From Eubacterium sp. AF22-9 (GTDB taxonomy: Bacteria > Bacillota > Clostridia > Lachnospirales > Lachnospiraceae): a stretch of 64,000 nt of DNA. This document shows, in pieces, positions 48,190-57,738 of this stretch. The first letter of the stretch is position 1, and each line of letters begins with the position of its first letter. The position numbers were made by a program, and so were the translations under genes. The stretch lies in contig QRVH01000005.1 in NCBI GenBank assembly GCA_003458705.1, positions 33,930 to 97,929 of the forward strand, in the 5' to 3' direction. The notes beneath the pieces are model-generated. The model had not been told where the DNA came from. It saw only the letters and a list, made by a program, of their open reading frames with translations, and did no database searches.

Positions 48190-50841
48190 CTACTTAGAAA
48201 GTGTTGCAAGACGCTCAGTTACCTGCTCAAGCATCTGTGTATATTTTACCAGCTTTGCCTTCTCTTCGTCAATCTTTGCCTGAGGAGCTTTTGATGTAAA
48301 CCTCTCATTGTTAAGCATTCCGTTACATCTCTTGATTTCTCCCTGTAATCTGCCTTCCTCTTTCTTAAGTCTCTCTATTTCCTTGTCGATATCAACAAGC
48401 TCTGCGAAAGGAATATAGATAACAGCATCCGGTATAACTGTTGAAACAGCATCCTCTGGTATTCCAGCCTTGTCAGCCTGAACCTTAACCTCGCTTGCAT
48501 ATGCAAGTGTTCCAAAGAAGCCAAGTGAATTGTTAAATATGTTCTTAACATCTTCACTTGCTGTAACAACATATACAAGTGCCTTACGGCTAGGAGCAAC
48601 ATTCATATCTGCACGTAAGTTTCTTATATTACGGACAGCTTCCTTGATTGTCTCAATAGCCTTCTCCTCTGCTGCGAAATTGTTAGTTTCATCATATACA
48701 GGCCATGAAGAAATCATGATTGACTCTTCCTCATCCTGAATATTGCAGAATATTTCTTCTGTAATGAATGGCATATATGGATGAAGCAACTTAAGTGCAT
48801 CTATAAGAACAGTTTTTAATGTCCAGATAGCTGCTGTCTTTGTCTCGTCTGCATCATTGTAAAGTCTTGGCTTAACCATCTCAATATACCAGTCACAGAA
48901 TTCTTCCCAGATGAAGTCATTAAGCTTGGCAACAGCGATACCAAGTTCGTATTTTTCCATATTATCTGTAACTTCTTTGATAAGTCCATTCATCTTAGAA
49001 AGAATCCACTTATCAGCATCAGTTAAGTTAGCAGGTCTTTCATCTGTAGCCTTAATCTTGTTATCAGGATCATTCATCATGATAAATCTTGAAGCATTCC
49101 ATACCTTATTGGCAAAGTTACGGCTAGCCTCAACTCTTGACCAGTAGAAACGCATATCGTTACCAGGTGCATTACCTGTAATAAGAGTGTATCTTAATGC
49201 GTCTGCACCGTATTTATCGATGACTTCAAGCGGGTCAATACCATTGCCTAATGACTTACTCATCTTTCTTCCCTGGTCATCTCTTACAAGACCGTGGAAT
49301 AATACCTTGCCAAATGGCTTCTTGCCCATATGCTCATATCCTGAGAATATCATTCTGATTACCCAGAAGAATATAATATCATATCCTGTTACAAGCACAT
49401 CTGTAGGATAGAAGTAGTCAAGTTCTGGTGTCTTATCTGGCCAGCCAAGTGTTGAGAATGGCCATAATGCTGATGAGAACCATGTATCAAGTGTATCAGG
49501 ATCCTGTTCAACATTAGTACTTCCACACTTAGGGCATGTGCATACCTTATCTCTTGAAACAGTCATTTCTCCACAATCCTTGCAGTAGTATGCAGGAATT
49601 CTATGTCCCCACCAGAGCTGTCTTGAAATACACCAGTCTCTGATATTGTCTGTCCAGTTATAATATGTCTTATCCATAGAAGCAGGGATAAGTTCAATAT
49701 CACCATTCTTAACGCCTTCAACAGCAGGCTTGATAAGCTCGTCCATCTTAACGAACCACTGCTGCTTAATCATTGGCTCAACAGTTGTCTTACATCTGTC
49801 ATGAGTACCAACATTGTGTGTATGGTCTTCAACTCTTACTAAAAGTCCAAGTGCATCAAGGTCAGCTACCATAGCCTTTCTTGCTTCATATCTGTCCATG
49901 CCTGCATACTTGCCACCAAGATTATTGATTGTAGCATCATCATTTAAAATGTTAATCTCTGGTAAATTATGTCTCTTACCAACCTCAAAATCGTTAGGGT
50001 CATGTGCTGGAGTAATCTTAACTACACCTGTACCGAATTCCTTATCAACATAAGGGTCAGCAATAATAGGTATTGTTCTGTCTGTAAGAGGAAGCTCTAC
50101 TTCCTTTCCTACAAGGTCTGTGTATCTTTCATCATCCGGATTAACAGCTAAAGCTGAATCTCCAAGTAATGTTTCCGGTCTTGTTGTTGCAATCTCAACG
50201 AATCTTCCCGGCTCACCAACTACAGGATAGTTAATATGCCAGAAATGTCCTGCCTGCTCCTCATGCTCAACTTCTGCATCTGATATAGAAGTGTTGCAGA
50301 CCGGGCACCAGTTTACAATTCTTGAACCTTTGTATATAAGACCTTTCTCATAAAGCTTGATAAATACTTCCTGAACTGCCTTAGAACAGCCTTCGTCCAT
50401 AGTGAATCTTTCTCTGTCCCAGTCACATGAAGAACCAATCTTCTTTAACTGGCTTGTGATAGTTCCACCATATTCTTTCTTCCATTCCCATGTTCTCTTT
50501 AAGAAGCCTTCTCTTCCAAGCTCATGCTTGTCAATTCCTTCTTCCTTAAGAGCATTAGTAACCTTAACCTCTGTTGAGATTGAAGCATGGTCAGTTCCTG
50601 GAATCCATAGTGCTTCATAGCCCTGCATTCTCTTGAATCTGATAATAATATCCTGCATAGTGTTATCAAGTGCATGACCCATATGCAGCTTACCTGTGAT
50701 ATTAGGTGGTGGCATAACAATAGTAAATGGTTTCTTGTCTCTGTTTACTTCTGCATGAAAATACTTTTTCTCAAGCCACTTGTGATATAATCTGTCTTCG
50801 ATTTCGGACGGATTATAATTCTTTTCCAATTCCTTGCTCAT
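48190..50841 (-). CDS. valS: Valyl-tRNA synthetase
   Basis: Charges tRNA(Val). 883 residues: HIGH-type motif [16 protein letters not shown] near residue 41, the editing (CP1) domain from about residue 180 ([31 protein letters not shown]), a zinc-like CKDCGE...CPKCGS segment, KMSKS loop [11 protein letters not shown], the anticodon-binding helical region, and the C-terminal coiled coil ([23 protein letters not shown]) typical of ValS. AAAAGGAG precedes the ATG. A T-box leader controls it. Confidence 0.98.
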   Translation of the reverse strand: MSKELEKNYNPSEIEDRLYHKWLEKKYFHAEVNRDKKPFTIVMPPPNITGKLHMGHALDNTMQDIIIRFKRMQGYEALWIPGTDHASISTEVKVTNALKEEGIDKHELGREGFLKRTWEWKKEYGGTITSQLKKIGSSCDWDRERFTMDEGCSKAVQEVFIKLYEKGLIYKGSRIVNWCPVCNTSISDAEVEHEEQAGHFWHINYPVVGEPGRFVEIATTRPETLLGDSALAVNPDDERYTDLVGKEVELPLTDRTIPIIADPYVDKEFGTGVVKITPAHDPNDFEVGKRHNLPEINILNDDATINNLGGKYAGMDRYEARKAMVADLDALGLLVRVEDHTHNVGTHDRCKTTVEPMIKQQWFVKMDELIKPAVEGVKNGDIELIPASMDKTYYNWTDNIRDWCISRQLWWGHRIPAYYCKDCGEMTVSRDKVCTCPKCGSTNVEQDPDTLDTWFSSALWPFSTLGWPDKTPELDYFYPTDVLVTGYDIIFFWVIRMIFSGYEHMGKKPFGKVLFHGLVRDDQGRKMSKSLGNGIDPLEVIDKYGADALRYTLITGNAPGNDMRFYWSRVEASRNFANKVWNASRFIMMNDPDNKIKATDERPANLTDADKWILSKMNGLIKEVTDNMEKYELGIAVAKLNDFIWEEFCDWYIEMVKPRLYNDADETKTAAIWTLKTVLIDALKLLHPYMPFITEEIFCNIQDEEESIMISSWPVYDETNNFAAEEKAIETIKEAVRNIRNLRADMNVAPSRKALVYVVTASEDVKNIFNNSLGFFGTLAYASEVKVQADKAGIPEDAVSTVIPDAVIYIPFAELVDIDKEIERLKKEEGRLQGEIKRCNGMLNNERFTSKAPQAKIDEEKAKLVKYTQMLEQVTERLATLSK

Positions 50842-50861
50842 TATTAATCTCCTTTTTAATA

Positions 50862-51043
50862 TTGCATTCCGGGTTCTTTCCCAATTATGCGCTCGCAGCT
50901 ATCCAAAAACTGCTTTGCGAGCAGCTCATATGCTAGAATTTCATTCTGGCATTGTCGCTGCGCTCCTCGAGAACCCATACAAAGTTCTCAGTTCGTGCAA
51001 GCACGACTGCGAACTTTCCATGACTTCTCTCATCGCTGCTCGC
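50862..51043 (-). other. Structured, GC-richer insert between the valS T-box terminator and valS
   Basis: About 180 bases of clearly higher GC than the surroundings, between the T-box terminator and the valS ribosome site. It contains several inverted repeats: GCGAGCAGC near 51040 with GCTGCTCGC near 50920, AGTTCG...CGAACT, and GGGTTCT near 50970 with AGAACCC near 50875. No credible reading frame is seen. It resembles a palindromic intergenic repeat; I do not recognise a named family. Confidence 0.6.
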
Positions 51044-51309
51044 GCAAAAAAGCCCTTTGCAGGGCATAAACTCTGCAAAGGGCGTAAATAAACTTATTAA
51101 CGCGGTACCACCTTTGTTTAATTATCTTGTGATAATCCTCATTACTCCTTAACGCGGAATACGTCACAGCCTACTGATGTTCAGCCATGCAGCTCCAAAG
51201 CTACCTTCCATATCATTATTACCTGAACCATCTTCCAGCCAGTGAATGATTCTCTCTGTTGGATAAGGATATGTACTCCTCTTCTTCATCGCATTTAAAT
51301 ATAAAATTC
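51044..51309 (-). promoter_or_regulatory. T-box riboswitch (valine specifier) for valS
   Basis: On the minus strand the leader shows a stem I start (GATGAAGAAGAGGAGTA), the AG-rich bulge (CAGAGAGAAT), the GGAAGATGG-type loop, and a specifier GTA (Val) at 51202-51204 in GAAGGTAGCTTT. The antiterminator T-box AAAGGTGGTACCGCG follows near 51097-51112, then a 10-bp terminator GCCCTTTGCA/TGCAAAGGGC (51052-51083) with a T run. Uncharged tRNA(Val) binding would let transcription reach valS. Confidence 0.93.
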
Positions 51310-51315
51310 TTTTCT

Positions 51316-51344
51316 ATCTTAATATCTGACAGAAAAAAATGCAA
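51316..51344 (-). promoter_or_regulatory. Probable promoter of the valS T-box transcript
   Basis: On the minus strand: TTGCAT (51339-51344), a 17-base spacer and TAAGAT (51316-51321), directly ahead of the T-box leader and just past the hypA stop. Confidence 0.6.
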
Positions 51345-51349
51345 GCATT

Positions 51350-51697
51350 TTATTCAGGAACTTCTATCTGCTTAATATTAAACTCATTACCCTGAATAAG
51401 ATATGTGTGCTTACTGCCACAGTTCGGACAGACTTTGGCGTATTTCACAGTCTCATAAGTTTCCCCACAGTCCTCGCAGTAAGTTATACCCTGGATTATC
51501 TCGACTTCCATCTCACAGTCCTTTACAAGTTCTTCTTTCTTGCATGCCCACTTCCAGCAGTCTGTAAGATATTCTTCTACAACTCCTGATACTTCGCCAA
51601 GCTCAATTGTAACTTTAGATATGCTTGAAACATCATTATCTGAAGCTACTGCTTTAAGGTCATCTATTATGTGAAATACTACGCCTAATTCATGCAT
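51350..51697 (-). CDS. hypA: HypA/HybF hydrogenase nickel-incorporation metallochaperone
   Basis: Delivers nickel to [NiFe] hydrogenase in partnership with HypB. 115 residues with the invariant N-terminal MHE nickel ligands (MHELGVVFHIIDDLKAV) and the zinc site CEDCGETYETVKYAKVCPNCGS. No hypB-F, hydrogenase or urease gene is in the window, so it is an orphan here; HypB could be elsewhere or another nickel or zinc client used. It follows the large FeS oxidoreductase by 5 bases, which suggests co-transcription. Confidence 0.93.
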   Translation of the reverse strand: MHELGVVFHIIDDLKAVASDNDVSSISKVTIELGEVSGVVEEYLTDCWKWACKKEELVKDCEMEVEIIQGITYCEDCGETYETVKYAKVCPNCGSKHTYLIQGNEFNIKQIEVPE

Positions 51698-51702
51698 ACA
51701 TT

Positions 51703-54471
51703 TTAGTCCTTTTTCTTTTTGAATTTAATCTTGATTGCCTGCTTTGCACCATATGGAAGAATGTACTTAAGCTTATCCTCACTTCTTCTCATTGTAGAAC
51801 ACTCTGGCAGGTCTCTCTGAAGATGAATAGCATCAAACTCACACTTTGTTGTACAGATACCACAGCCTACGCACTGGTTCTCATCAACGATTGTTGCACC
51901 ACAGCCCAAGCATCTTGCAGTTTCTTTCTTAACCTGTTCCTCTGTGAATACACCTGCATCACTTCTGAATGACAGCTTATCAACTCCTGACTTCTTAGCT
52001 GGGCGCTGACGGCCTGTATTGTCATACTTCTCAACGCTGTAATCATCCTTATCAAGTTCAACATAATAGTTAGGATCCCTGCCTATTGTAAGTGAGCTGT
52101 GTGGCTGTACATATCTGTGAATAGATATAGCCCCCTGCTTACCTGCCGCAATAGCATCAATAGCGAATTTAGGACCTGTATATACATCACCACCGACAAA
52201 GATATCCGGCTCTGCTGTCTGATATGTAACCTTGTCAGCAACAGGATAATTACCATGCCAGAATTCAACCTTAGTACCCTCAAGAAGGCTGCCCCATTCA
52301 ATTGCCTGTCCGACAGACATTATCACATTGCTGCATTCTATTGTCATAGTCTCATTCTCATCATACTGTGGATTGAATCTTCCATCTGCATCCTTAACAG
52401 AAGTACATTTCTTAAATACGATGCCTGTAACCTTGCCATCTTCTGTAAGGATTTCTTTAGGTCCCCAGCCACCAATAATATTGATACCTTCTGATTCAGC
52501 AGTCTCAATCTCTTCTGGAAGTGCTGGCATAATGTCTCTTGTCTCAAGAGATACCTGTGAAACCTTAGGTGAACCACAACGTATTGCTGTTCTGGATACA
52601 TCAATGGCAACATTACCACCGCCAATGACTACTGTGTCACCTGTAAGCTTATAGCTTTCATCATCAGTTGTTATATGGAGAAGCTCAACGCCAGTCATAA
52701 CTCCCTTAGCATCTTCTCCGGCAACGCCAGTCTTTCTACCGCCCTGACATCCAACTGCAACATAAAATGCTTTATAGCCCTGTTCGCGAAGCTGTGCGAT
52801 TGTAATATCCTTACCTACTTCAACACCACATTTTATCTCAACACCCATAGCCCGTAATACATCTATCTCTGCCTGTACGATATTCTTCTCCATAACAAAT
52901 GACGGAATACCATATACAACCATACCGCCCGGTTCTTTATTCTTCTCGAATACAGTCACATTAGTATAGCCTTTCTCTGCAAGGTAATATGCACATGAAA
53001 TACCAGCCGGACCTGCTCCTATAATCGCAACCTTCTCGTCAAAATATCCCTTAGTTGCAGGAACAACCTTTTCTGGAACATATCTTGTCTCTGCATTGAT
53101 ATCTAACATTGCTATATATTTCTTAACTTCATCAATAGCAATTGACTCATCAATAGTTCCCCTTGTACATGCGTCTTCACAACGCCTGTTACAGACATAA
53201 CCACATATTGCAGGAAGCGGATTGTTCTTCTTGATAAGAGCGAGTGCATCCTGATATCTTCCCTGTGCAGCCATCTTTAAATAGCCCTGTACAGCAATGT
53301 GAGCTGGACAGGCTGTCTTACATGGAGCAGTTCCTGACTCATGTGTATTGATTCTGTTCTTGTCCCTGTAGTCCTCTGACCACATGTGTCTGCCCCACTT
53401 CTGTTCTGAAGGAAGCGGCATCTTAGGATATGTAACCTCTGAGCCGTCCTTTCTGCAAAGCTTCTGTCCAAGAGACAATGCACCTGCAGGACAGTATTCA
53501 ACACAGCGTCCACATGCAACACAGTTCTGCTTGTTGACATGTGCAACATATGCTGAACGTGACATATTAGGAGTATTGAAAAGCTGTGATGTCCTGAGCG
53601 CATAACAGACATTAACATTACAGTTACATATAGCAAATATCTTATCTTCACCATCAATATTAGTTATCTGGTGAACAAATCCGTTATCCTCTGCCTTCTT
53701 GAAAATCTCAAGCGCTTCTTCCTTAGTGATGTATCTTCCGCCTTTGCCAGTCTCAACGACATAATCAGCCATATCACCTACAGCAACACACCAGTCAGCA
53801 GGATCATCTGCACATCCCTCGTCAAATGTCTTTCTTGATTTACGGCATGAACATGGGCTTGCTGCATATTTGCCCTCGTATTTATCAAGCCAGTATGAAA
53901 TCTTCTCAAGCGAGATGGCTTCATTACACATATCAACTTCCTTCTGTACAGGAATGACATGCATACCGATTCCGGCACCTCCTGGTGGAACCATATGTGT
54001 AAGTCCCTCAAGAGGAATACGGCTCATACGCTCAAAGAATCTTCCCATCTCAGGATGTTCCTCTAAGACAGCATCATTCATATTGGCAAATTCCGCACTT
54101 CCAGGAACAAACATAGGAAGCACATACTGTTTCTCGTGCTTTGGATTCTCCCAGTTATACTCGATTACACCATTAAAAGCCATCTTATTAAGAAGCTCCT
54201 CAAGATACTTCTCATCCATACCTGTAATCTTAACAAGTTCAGGAAGTGTCTTTGGCTTACGCACTCCCATCTTTAATGCAACCTCAGCCATCTCATCAGT
54301 ACAGATTGCTGCAAGTCCCCAGTACTCAGGGTCATCTGCTGTGAGCTTCTCCAATCCAAGCTTTATTGCTGCCCTGTCAGTAACCATCTTTCCAAGTTTA
54401 AGGATTGGTTCCCTTACAGGAAGCTCAGGATGTGGATTCTTAAATTCAACATTCTTGGTATTCTCTGCCAT
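51703..54471 (-). CDS. Large FeS/FAD pyridine-nucleotide oxidoreductase (GltD-like)
   Basis: 922 residues. About 1-200 is a winged-helix-like unknown unit. A cysteine cluster CSCRKSRKTFDEGC and CNCNVNVCYALRTSQ leads to a ferredoxin-type CVACGRCVEYCPAGA near 320. Next comes the GltD-like half: Fer4_20 region CKTACPAHIAVQGYLKM and CGYVCNRRCEDACTRG, FAD site VAIIGAGPAGISCAYYLAEKG near 475, NAD(P) site VVIGGGNVAIDVSRTA, and GGDVYTGPKFAIDAIAAGKQGA. It ends in a ferredoxin tail CLGCGATIVDENQCVGCGICTTKCEFDAI. Electron transfer between NAD(P)H and ferredoxin-like partners is likely; the real partners are unknown. It overlaps nothing and precedes hypA. Confidence 0.88.
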   Translation of the reverse strand: MAENTKNVEFKNPHPELPVREPILKLGKMVTDRAAIKLGLEKLTADDPEYWGLAAICTDEMAEVALKMGVRKPKTLPELVKITGMDEKYLEELLNKMAFNGVIEYNWENPKHEKQYVLPMFVPGSAEFANMNDAVLEEHPEMGRFFERMSRIPLEGLTHMVPPGGAGIGMHVIPVQKEVDMCNEAISLEKISYWLDKYEGKYAASPCSCRKSRKTFDEGCADDPADWCVAVGDMADYVVETGKGGRYITKEEALEIFKKAEDNGFVHQITNIDGEDKIFAICNCNVNVCYALRTSQLFNTPNMSRSAYVAHVNKQNCVACGRCVEYCPAGALSLGQKLCRKDGSEVTYPKMPLPSEQKWGRHMWSEDYRDKNRINTHESGTAPCKTACPAHIAVQGYLKMAAQGRYQDALALIKKNNPLPAICGYVCNRRCEDACTRGTIDESIAIDEVKKYIAMLDINAETRYVPEKVVPATKGYFDEKVAIIGAGPAGISCAYYLAEKGYTNVTVFEKNKEPGGMVVYGIPSFVMEKNIVQAEIDVLRAMGVEIKCGVEVGKDITIAQLREQGYKAFYVAVGCQGGRKTGVAGEDAKGVMTGVELLHITTDDESYKLTGDTVVIGGGNVAIDVSRTAIRCGSPKVSQVSLETRDIMPALPEEIETAESEGINIIGGWGPKEILTEDGKVTGIVFKKCTSVKDADGRFNPQYDENETMTIECSNVIMSVGQAIEWGSLLEGTKVEFWHGNYPVADKVTYQTAEPDIFVGGDVYTGPKFAIDAIAAGKQGAISIHRYVQPHSSLTIGRDPNYYVELDKDDYSVEKYDNTGRQRPAKKSGVDKLSFRSDAGVFTEEQVKKETARCLGCGATIVDENQCVGCGICTTKCEFDAIHLQRDLPECSTMRRSEDKLKYILPYGAKQAIKIKFKKKKD

Positions 54472-54474
54472 AAA

Positions 54475-55815
54475 TCATCCTCCGTTATTCTTTCCTCTGG
54501 CAAATGCCGGATTCTTTATTAACTGCACAATAAGCGGAATAACCATCAGAACCCATACTATAGGCTCTGAAACTATAACACCCCAGTATCCCATTAATGG
54601 AACAAGTGTAAATGTTATAACAACCTTTCCTGCAAGCTCAATCCCGCTTGATATGATAGGCGTAAGCCTGTCACCTATTCCCTGCAGTGAATTTCTTATG
54701 ATAGTTATCATCGCTGTCACAAAATAAAGCAACGAGTCAACTCTTAAATACAGCGTTGCTGTATCTATTACATTTTTGTTATCCGAACTTATAAGCATTT
54801 TAACAAATGCAGGAACTATCGTATAAGATGTGATTACACATAACACACACCATACCCATCCCATAAGAATAGATGTTAATATGCCCTTTCTTATTCTTTC
54901 ATACTTTCCTGCTCCAAGATTCTGTCCACAAAAGGTTGCCATCGTAGTTCCCAGCACACCGAACATCATCATGAAAAGCTCTGATAATCTTCTTGCAGTA
55001 GTATGGGCAAGAATTATATCCTGTCCAAATGAATTGATTGCACTCTGCAATGTAACAGAGCCAATTGATACAAGACTGCTCATAAAGCCCATGGAACAGC
55101 CTGTTGACATAAGTTTTCCACACAGACTGGCATCACTCTTAAAATCTTTCTTTTCAATCCACAGTATGTTGTATCTTTTAAGTGAATATATAAGACACGC
55201 GATAAGTGCTATGAGCTGTGAAAGCACTGTTGCCACTGCAGCACCTCTTACCCCCATTGGAATAACCTTAAGGAAAAATAAGTCTCCACCAATGTTAAGC
55301 ACTACTGATATTCCTAAAAAAATAAGCGGAGTAAATGAATCTCCTATCGACCTTAACAGGGCTGCACAGACATTGTAAAGCATAAGTATTGTCATGCCTG
55401 CAAATATTATAAATATATAATCATAGGCTTCATTTAACAAATCCTCTGGTGTATTAAGTACTTTCAGAAGAGGTCGTAAAAATATCAGCACAACCACTGT
55501 CAGACCTGCTGATATCATAATTCCATATTTGAACGAACCTGCAACTGTCCTCTTAAAATTAGCTGTATCTCCTGCCCCAAAAAACTGTGCAGCAATAACA
55601 GCAAATCCATTAGTCAGTCCCTGTAAAAAGCCTATAACAAGGGTGTTCACTGAGTTAGTAGACCCTACAGCCGCCAGTGAACTTTCTCCTAATACATACC
55701 CTATAATCTTGGTATCCACAAGATTATAAGTCATCTGAAGCAGTGAGCCTATAAAAACCGGTAATGCAAACCAGAATATAAGCTTAGTTATACTTCCCTT
55801 AGTTAAATCTTTCAT
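54475..55815 (-). CDS. MATE family multidrug/metabolite exporter
   Basis: 446 residues with about 12 membrane helices in two halves: FWFALPVFIGSLLQMTYNLVDTKIIGYVLGESSLAAVG starts the first, and the second begins near residue 240 (SMGFMSSLVSIGSVTLQ, RRLSELFMMMFG). Sodium- or proton-driven export of cationic compounds is the family role. Its substrate is unknown. It lies 3 bases upstream of the large oxidoreductase gene and may be transcribed with it. Confidence 0.92.
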   Translation of the reverse strand: MKDLTKGSITKLIFWFALPVFIGSLLQMTYNLVDTKIIGYVLGESSLAAVGSTNSVNTLVIGFLQGLTNGFAVIAAQFFGAGDTANFKRTVAGSFKYGIMISAGLTVVVLIFLRPLLKVLNTPEDLLNEAYDYIFIIFAGMTILMLYNVCAALLRSIGDSFTPLIFLGISVVLNIGGDLFFLKVIPMGVRGAAVATVLSQLIALIACLIYSLKRYNILWIEKKDFKSDASLCGKLMSTGCSMGFMSSLVSIGSVTLQSAINSFGQDIILAHTTARRLSELFMMMFGVLGTTMATFCGQNLGAGKYERIRKGILTSILMGWVWCVLCVITSYTIVPAFVKMLISSDNKNVIDTATLYLRVDSLLYFVTAMITIIRNSLQGIGDRLTPIISSGIELAGKVVITFTLVPLMGYWGVIVSEPIVWVLMVIPLIVQLIKNPAFARGKNNGG

Positions 55816-55850
55816 ACAAATATTCCTATATAGTTCTTAATTCTGCCCAA

Positions 55851-56348
55851 TTAATCCACTGATAAAAATGCATCCATCTCTTCAGCAACTTCATCAAAAG
55901 TCTGGTTATAAACAGCTGCAAATTCACCATACAAAAGCTTCCTTGCCGCAAGCAGCATCCTGCTGTCTGCTGATTTCATCTTTCTTAAATCCTTAGCTCT
56001 TTCATTCTTAATGACATATAATGCACGAATCAGATGCATAAGCTTTAAAGCATCCTGAGATTTCATATGTTCATCATACTGCATAGGTGTAACCTTTTCT
56101 GAAAGTTCTCCATCTTTCTTACAATTTCTGGCTCTTTCCTTTAACTTGTCACATTCCTTAACAGTCATAATGCTTCTTATCATAACCTTGTTGCTGTCAA
56201 CGGGTGAATATATAATTCCCTTGCTGTCAAATACCGGCTGAAGAAAATAATAATCCCCTGATATTCCCTTAATAGGGGGTGTATCAATATTTTCAACCTC
56301 ACACACTCCAACAACTCCGTACACTACCTTATCACCAATCTCAAACAT
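55851..56348 (-). CDS. CarD/CdnL-TRCF family transcription regulator
   Basis: 165 residues from the Met at 56348 (MFEIGDKVVYGVVGVCEVENID). The N-terminal beta-rich CarD_TRCF domain (DKVVYGVVGVCEV, YYFLQPVFDSKGIIYSPVD) binds RNA polymerase beta in relatives. The C-terminal helical part (RDLRKMKSADSRMLLAARKLLYGEFAAVY, NQTFDEVAEEMDAF) is typical of CdnL. It may set initiation of stable RNA or stress genes. The start could be a TTG seven codons upstream. Confidence 0.88.
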   Translation of the reverse strand: MFEIGDKVVYGVVGVCEVENIDTPPIKGISGDYYFLQPVFDSKGIIYSPVDSNKVMIRSIMTVKECDKLKERARNCKKDGELSEKVTPMQYDEHMKSQDALKLMHLIRALYVIKNERAKDLRKMKSADSRMLLAARKLLYGEFAAVYNQTFDEVAEEMDAFLSVD

Positions 56349-56484
56349 GCTCTCCGTACTTCCTTCCAATTCTTCGTTAAATCCGTATCAATTATTAATA
56401 TTATATTACATTTCTAAGATTTTTTCAAAGTATATTTTTACTGGAAATTCGAAACAAAATCTATCTGTCATATGACATAATAAA

Positions 56485-56525
56485 TAAAAAACGCCGTTTC
56501 AATGAATCACTCATCAAACGACGTT
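56485..56525 (-). terminator. Terminator after the DUF6465 gene
   Basis: AACG-CGTTT...AAACG-CGTT hairpin with several extra pairs, followed on the minus strand by TTTTT, 23 bases past the stop. Confidence 0.8.
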
Positions 56526-56547
56526 CAAATATCAATCTGGTTATTAA

Positions 56548-57027
56548 TTAGAATAAATCTACTCTTCCTGCAACCTTTCCATCAGCAACATAATAGCATG
56601 CTCCATCCTGTGGCTTTATGTATAACTTAATATCCTTAGCTGCTACCTTCTGTGCCTTAAGATCAGCTTCAACTCTCTTTAAAACAGCATCCATATCTGT
56701 CTGCTCATCGTTGTACTGGATAAACGTCTCAGTCTTAACTTCTTTCTTTGCAACAGCCTTCTTAGCTGTAGTCTTAACGGCTGTCTTCTTAGCTGACACT
56801 TTCTTTGTTGTAGCCTTAGCTGCTTCCTTAACAGTCTCTTTAGCTTCTTCAACCTTAGTCTCAGCCTTAACTGCTGCTGTCTCAACTGCCTTCTTGGCTG
56901 TCTCTGTCTTAGCTGCCGCTTTTTTAGCAGTCTTCTTAACAGTTGTCTTAGCTTCTGCTGCCTTTACATCTGCTGTCTTTACAGCACCACCAAATACATT
57001 GCCATCCTTTTTTTCATTGTTTGCCAT
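56548..57027 (-). CDS. Histone H1-like Lys/Ala-rich protein with C-terminal DUF6465 domain
   Basis: 159 residues from the Met at 57027 (MANNEKKDGNVFGG), chosen for AAGGAGG about 7 bases upstream. About residues 15-105 are almost only Lys, Ala, Thr, Val and Glu (AEAKTTVKKTAKKAAAKTE, ATTKKVSAKKTAVKTTAKKA), like the C-terminal tails of bacterial HU/H1-type proteins. The last 55 residues form a compact domain (FIQYNDEQTDMDAVLKRVEADLKAQ...GACYYVADGKVAGRVDLF) matching DUF6465. Nucleoid binding is possible; unknown. It directly follows the HPr-like gene and may share its transcript. Confidence 0.8.
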   Translation of the reverse strand: MANNEKKDGNVFGGAVKTADVKAAEAKTTVKKTAKKAAAKTETAKKAVETAAVKAETKVEEAKETVKEAAKATTKKVSAKKTAVKTTAKKAVAKKEVKTETFIQYNDEQTDMDAVLKRVEADLKAQKVAAKDIKLYIKPQDGACYYVADGKVAGRVDLF

Positions 57028-57052
57028 GTTTCCATCCTCCTTAATAAAAATA

Positions 57053-57304
57053 CTACTCTCCAATAAGAAACTTCTTGATTGTTTCTACAGCTTTATCTGC
57101 ATCATTGCCTTCTGCTGAAATAGTAACAGACATTCCGTCTCTTAATCCAAATGCCATAATCCCCATTAAGCTTTTAGCATTAATATTCTTGCCTTCTGAT
57201 GAAATATCAATATGACTCTCAAACTGACAAGCAGTCTGAACAAGCTCAGCAATTGGATTCTTATGTACTTTATCAATGTTAGCAACGTTGATTGTCTCAG
57301 TCAT
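57053..57304 (-). CDS. HPr family phosphocarrier-like protein with altered active site
   Basis: 83 residues with the HPr fold order. The active His15 is kept in DKVHKNPIAELVQTA, but the usual H-A-R-P reads H-K-N-P, so Arg17 is Asn. The regulatory Ser46 is kept (AKSLMGIMAFGL). Arg17 helps phosphotransfer in true HPr, so this may be a Crh-like or non-PTS relative. The Met at 57304 is about 9 bases after an AAGG site. ptsI lies 29 kb away. It sits upstream of the H1-like gene. Confidence 0.82.
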   Translation of the reverse strand: MTETINVANIDKVHKNPIAELVQTACQFESHIDISSEGKNINAKSLMGIMAFGLRDGMSVTISAEGNDADKAVETIKKFLIGE

Positions 57305-57411
57305 TACAAATTACACCTTACTTTCGTTTAATTTCAGTTACTTTTGTAAATATACCCTAATAGTAAATATAAGTCAACATCTGCTTTCGCAATTTAATTA
57401 ATAAACAGCCC

Positions 57412-57738
57412 TCATTTGATTGTAAGATTTATTGATTTATCTTCATAACCCTCATTATAAAGTTCTCTCATCTGCTCATCAAATATATCAGAAGGTTCAT
57501 AATCACACAACAAAAGAATCAATTTTTTTATCTGTTCATTTTCAGAAGATAGTTTTTTATACTGTGGTTCTATTTTGTTTTTCAATTCCACAAGATTAGC
57601 AGCATTTTCCTCCTTAGGAATTGCCAATGCCCCTGACACAACACCAAGGGCATAGGCACATTCATAATTGCCAGTCATTCTTGCATTAGAAAATTCACAT
57701 TTGCGCGCAAGCGCCTGCTTTGCTAATATCGGTACCAT
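57412..57738 (-). CDS. Unknown protein translationally coupled to trpA
   Basis: 108 residues. The ATG overlaps the trpA stop by one base (TAATG), so it is very probably translated as the last gene of the trp operon. It starts MVPILAKQALARKCEFSNARM with a single Cys, has a Gly/Ala-rich segment YECAYALGVVSGALAIP near residue 30, and a charged helical second half (ENEQIKKLILLLCDYEPSDIFDEQM). I do not recognise a family and see no membrane helix or metal site. The 106 bases to the HPr-like gene hold nothing more. Confidence 0.78.
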   Translation of the reverse strand: MVPILAKQALARKCEFSNARMTGNYECAYALGVVSGALAIPKEENAANLVELKNKIEPQYKKLSSENEQIKKLILLLCDYEPSDIFDEQMRELYNEGYEDKSINLTIK

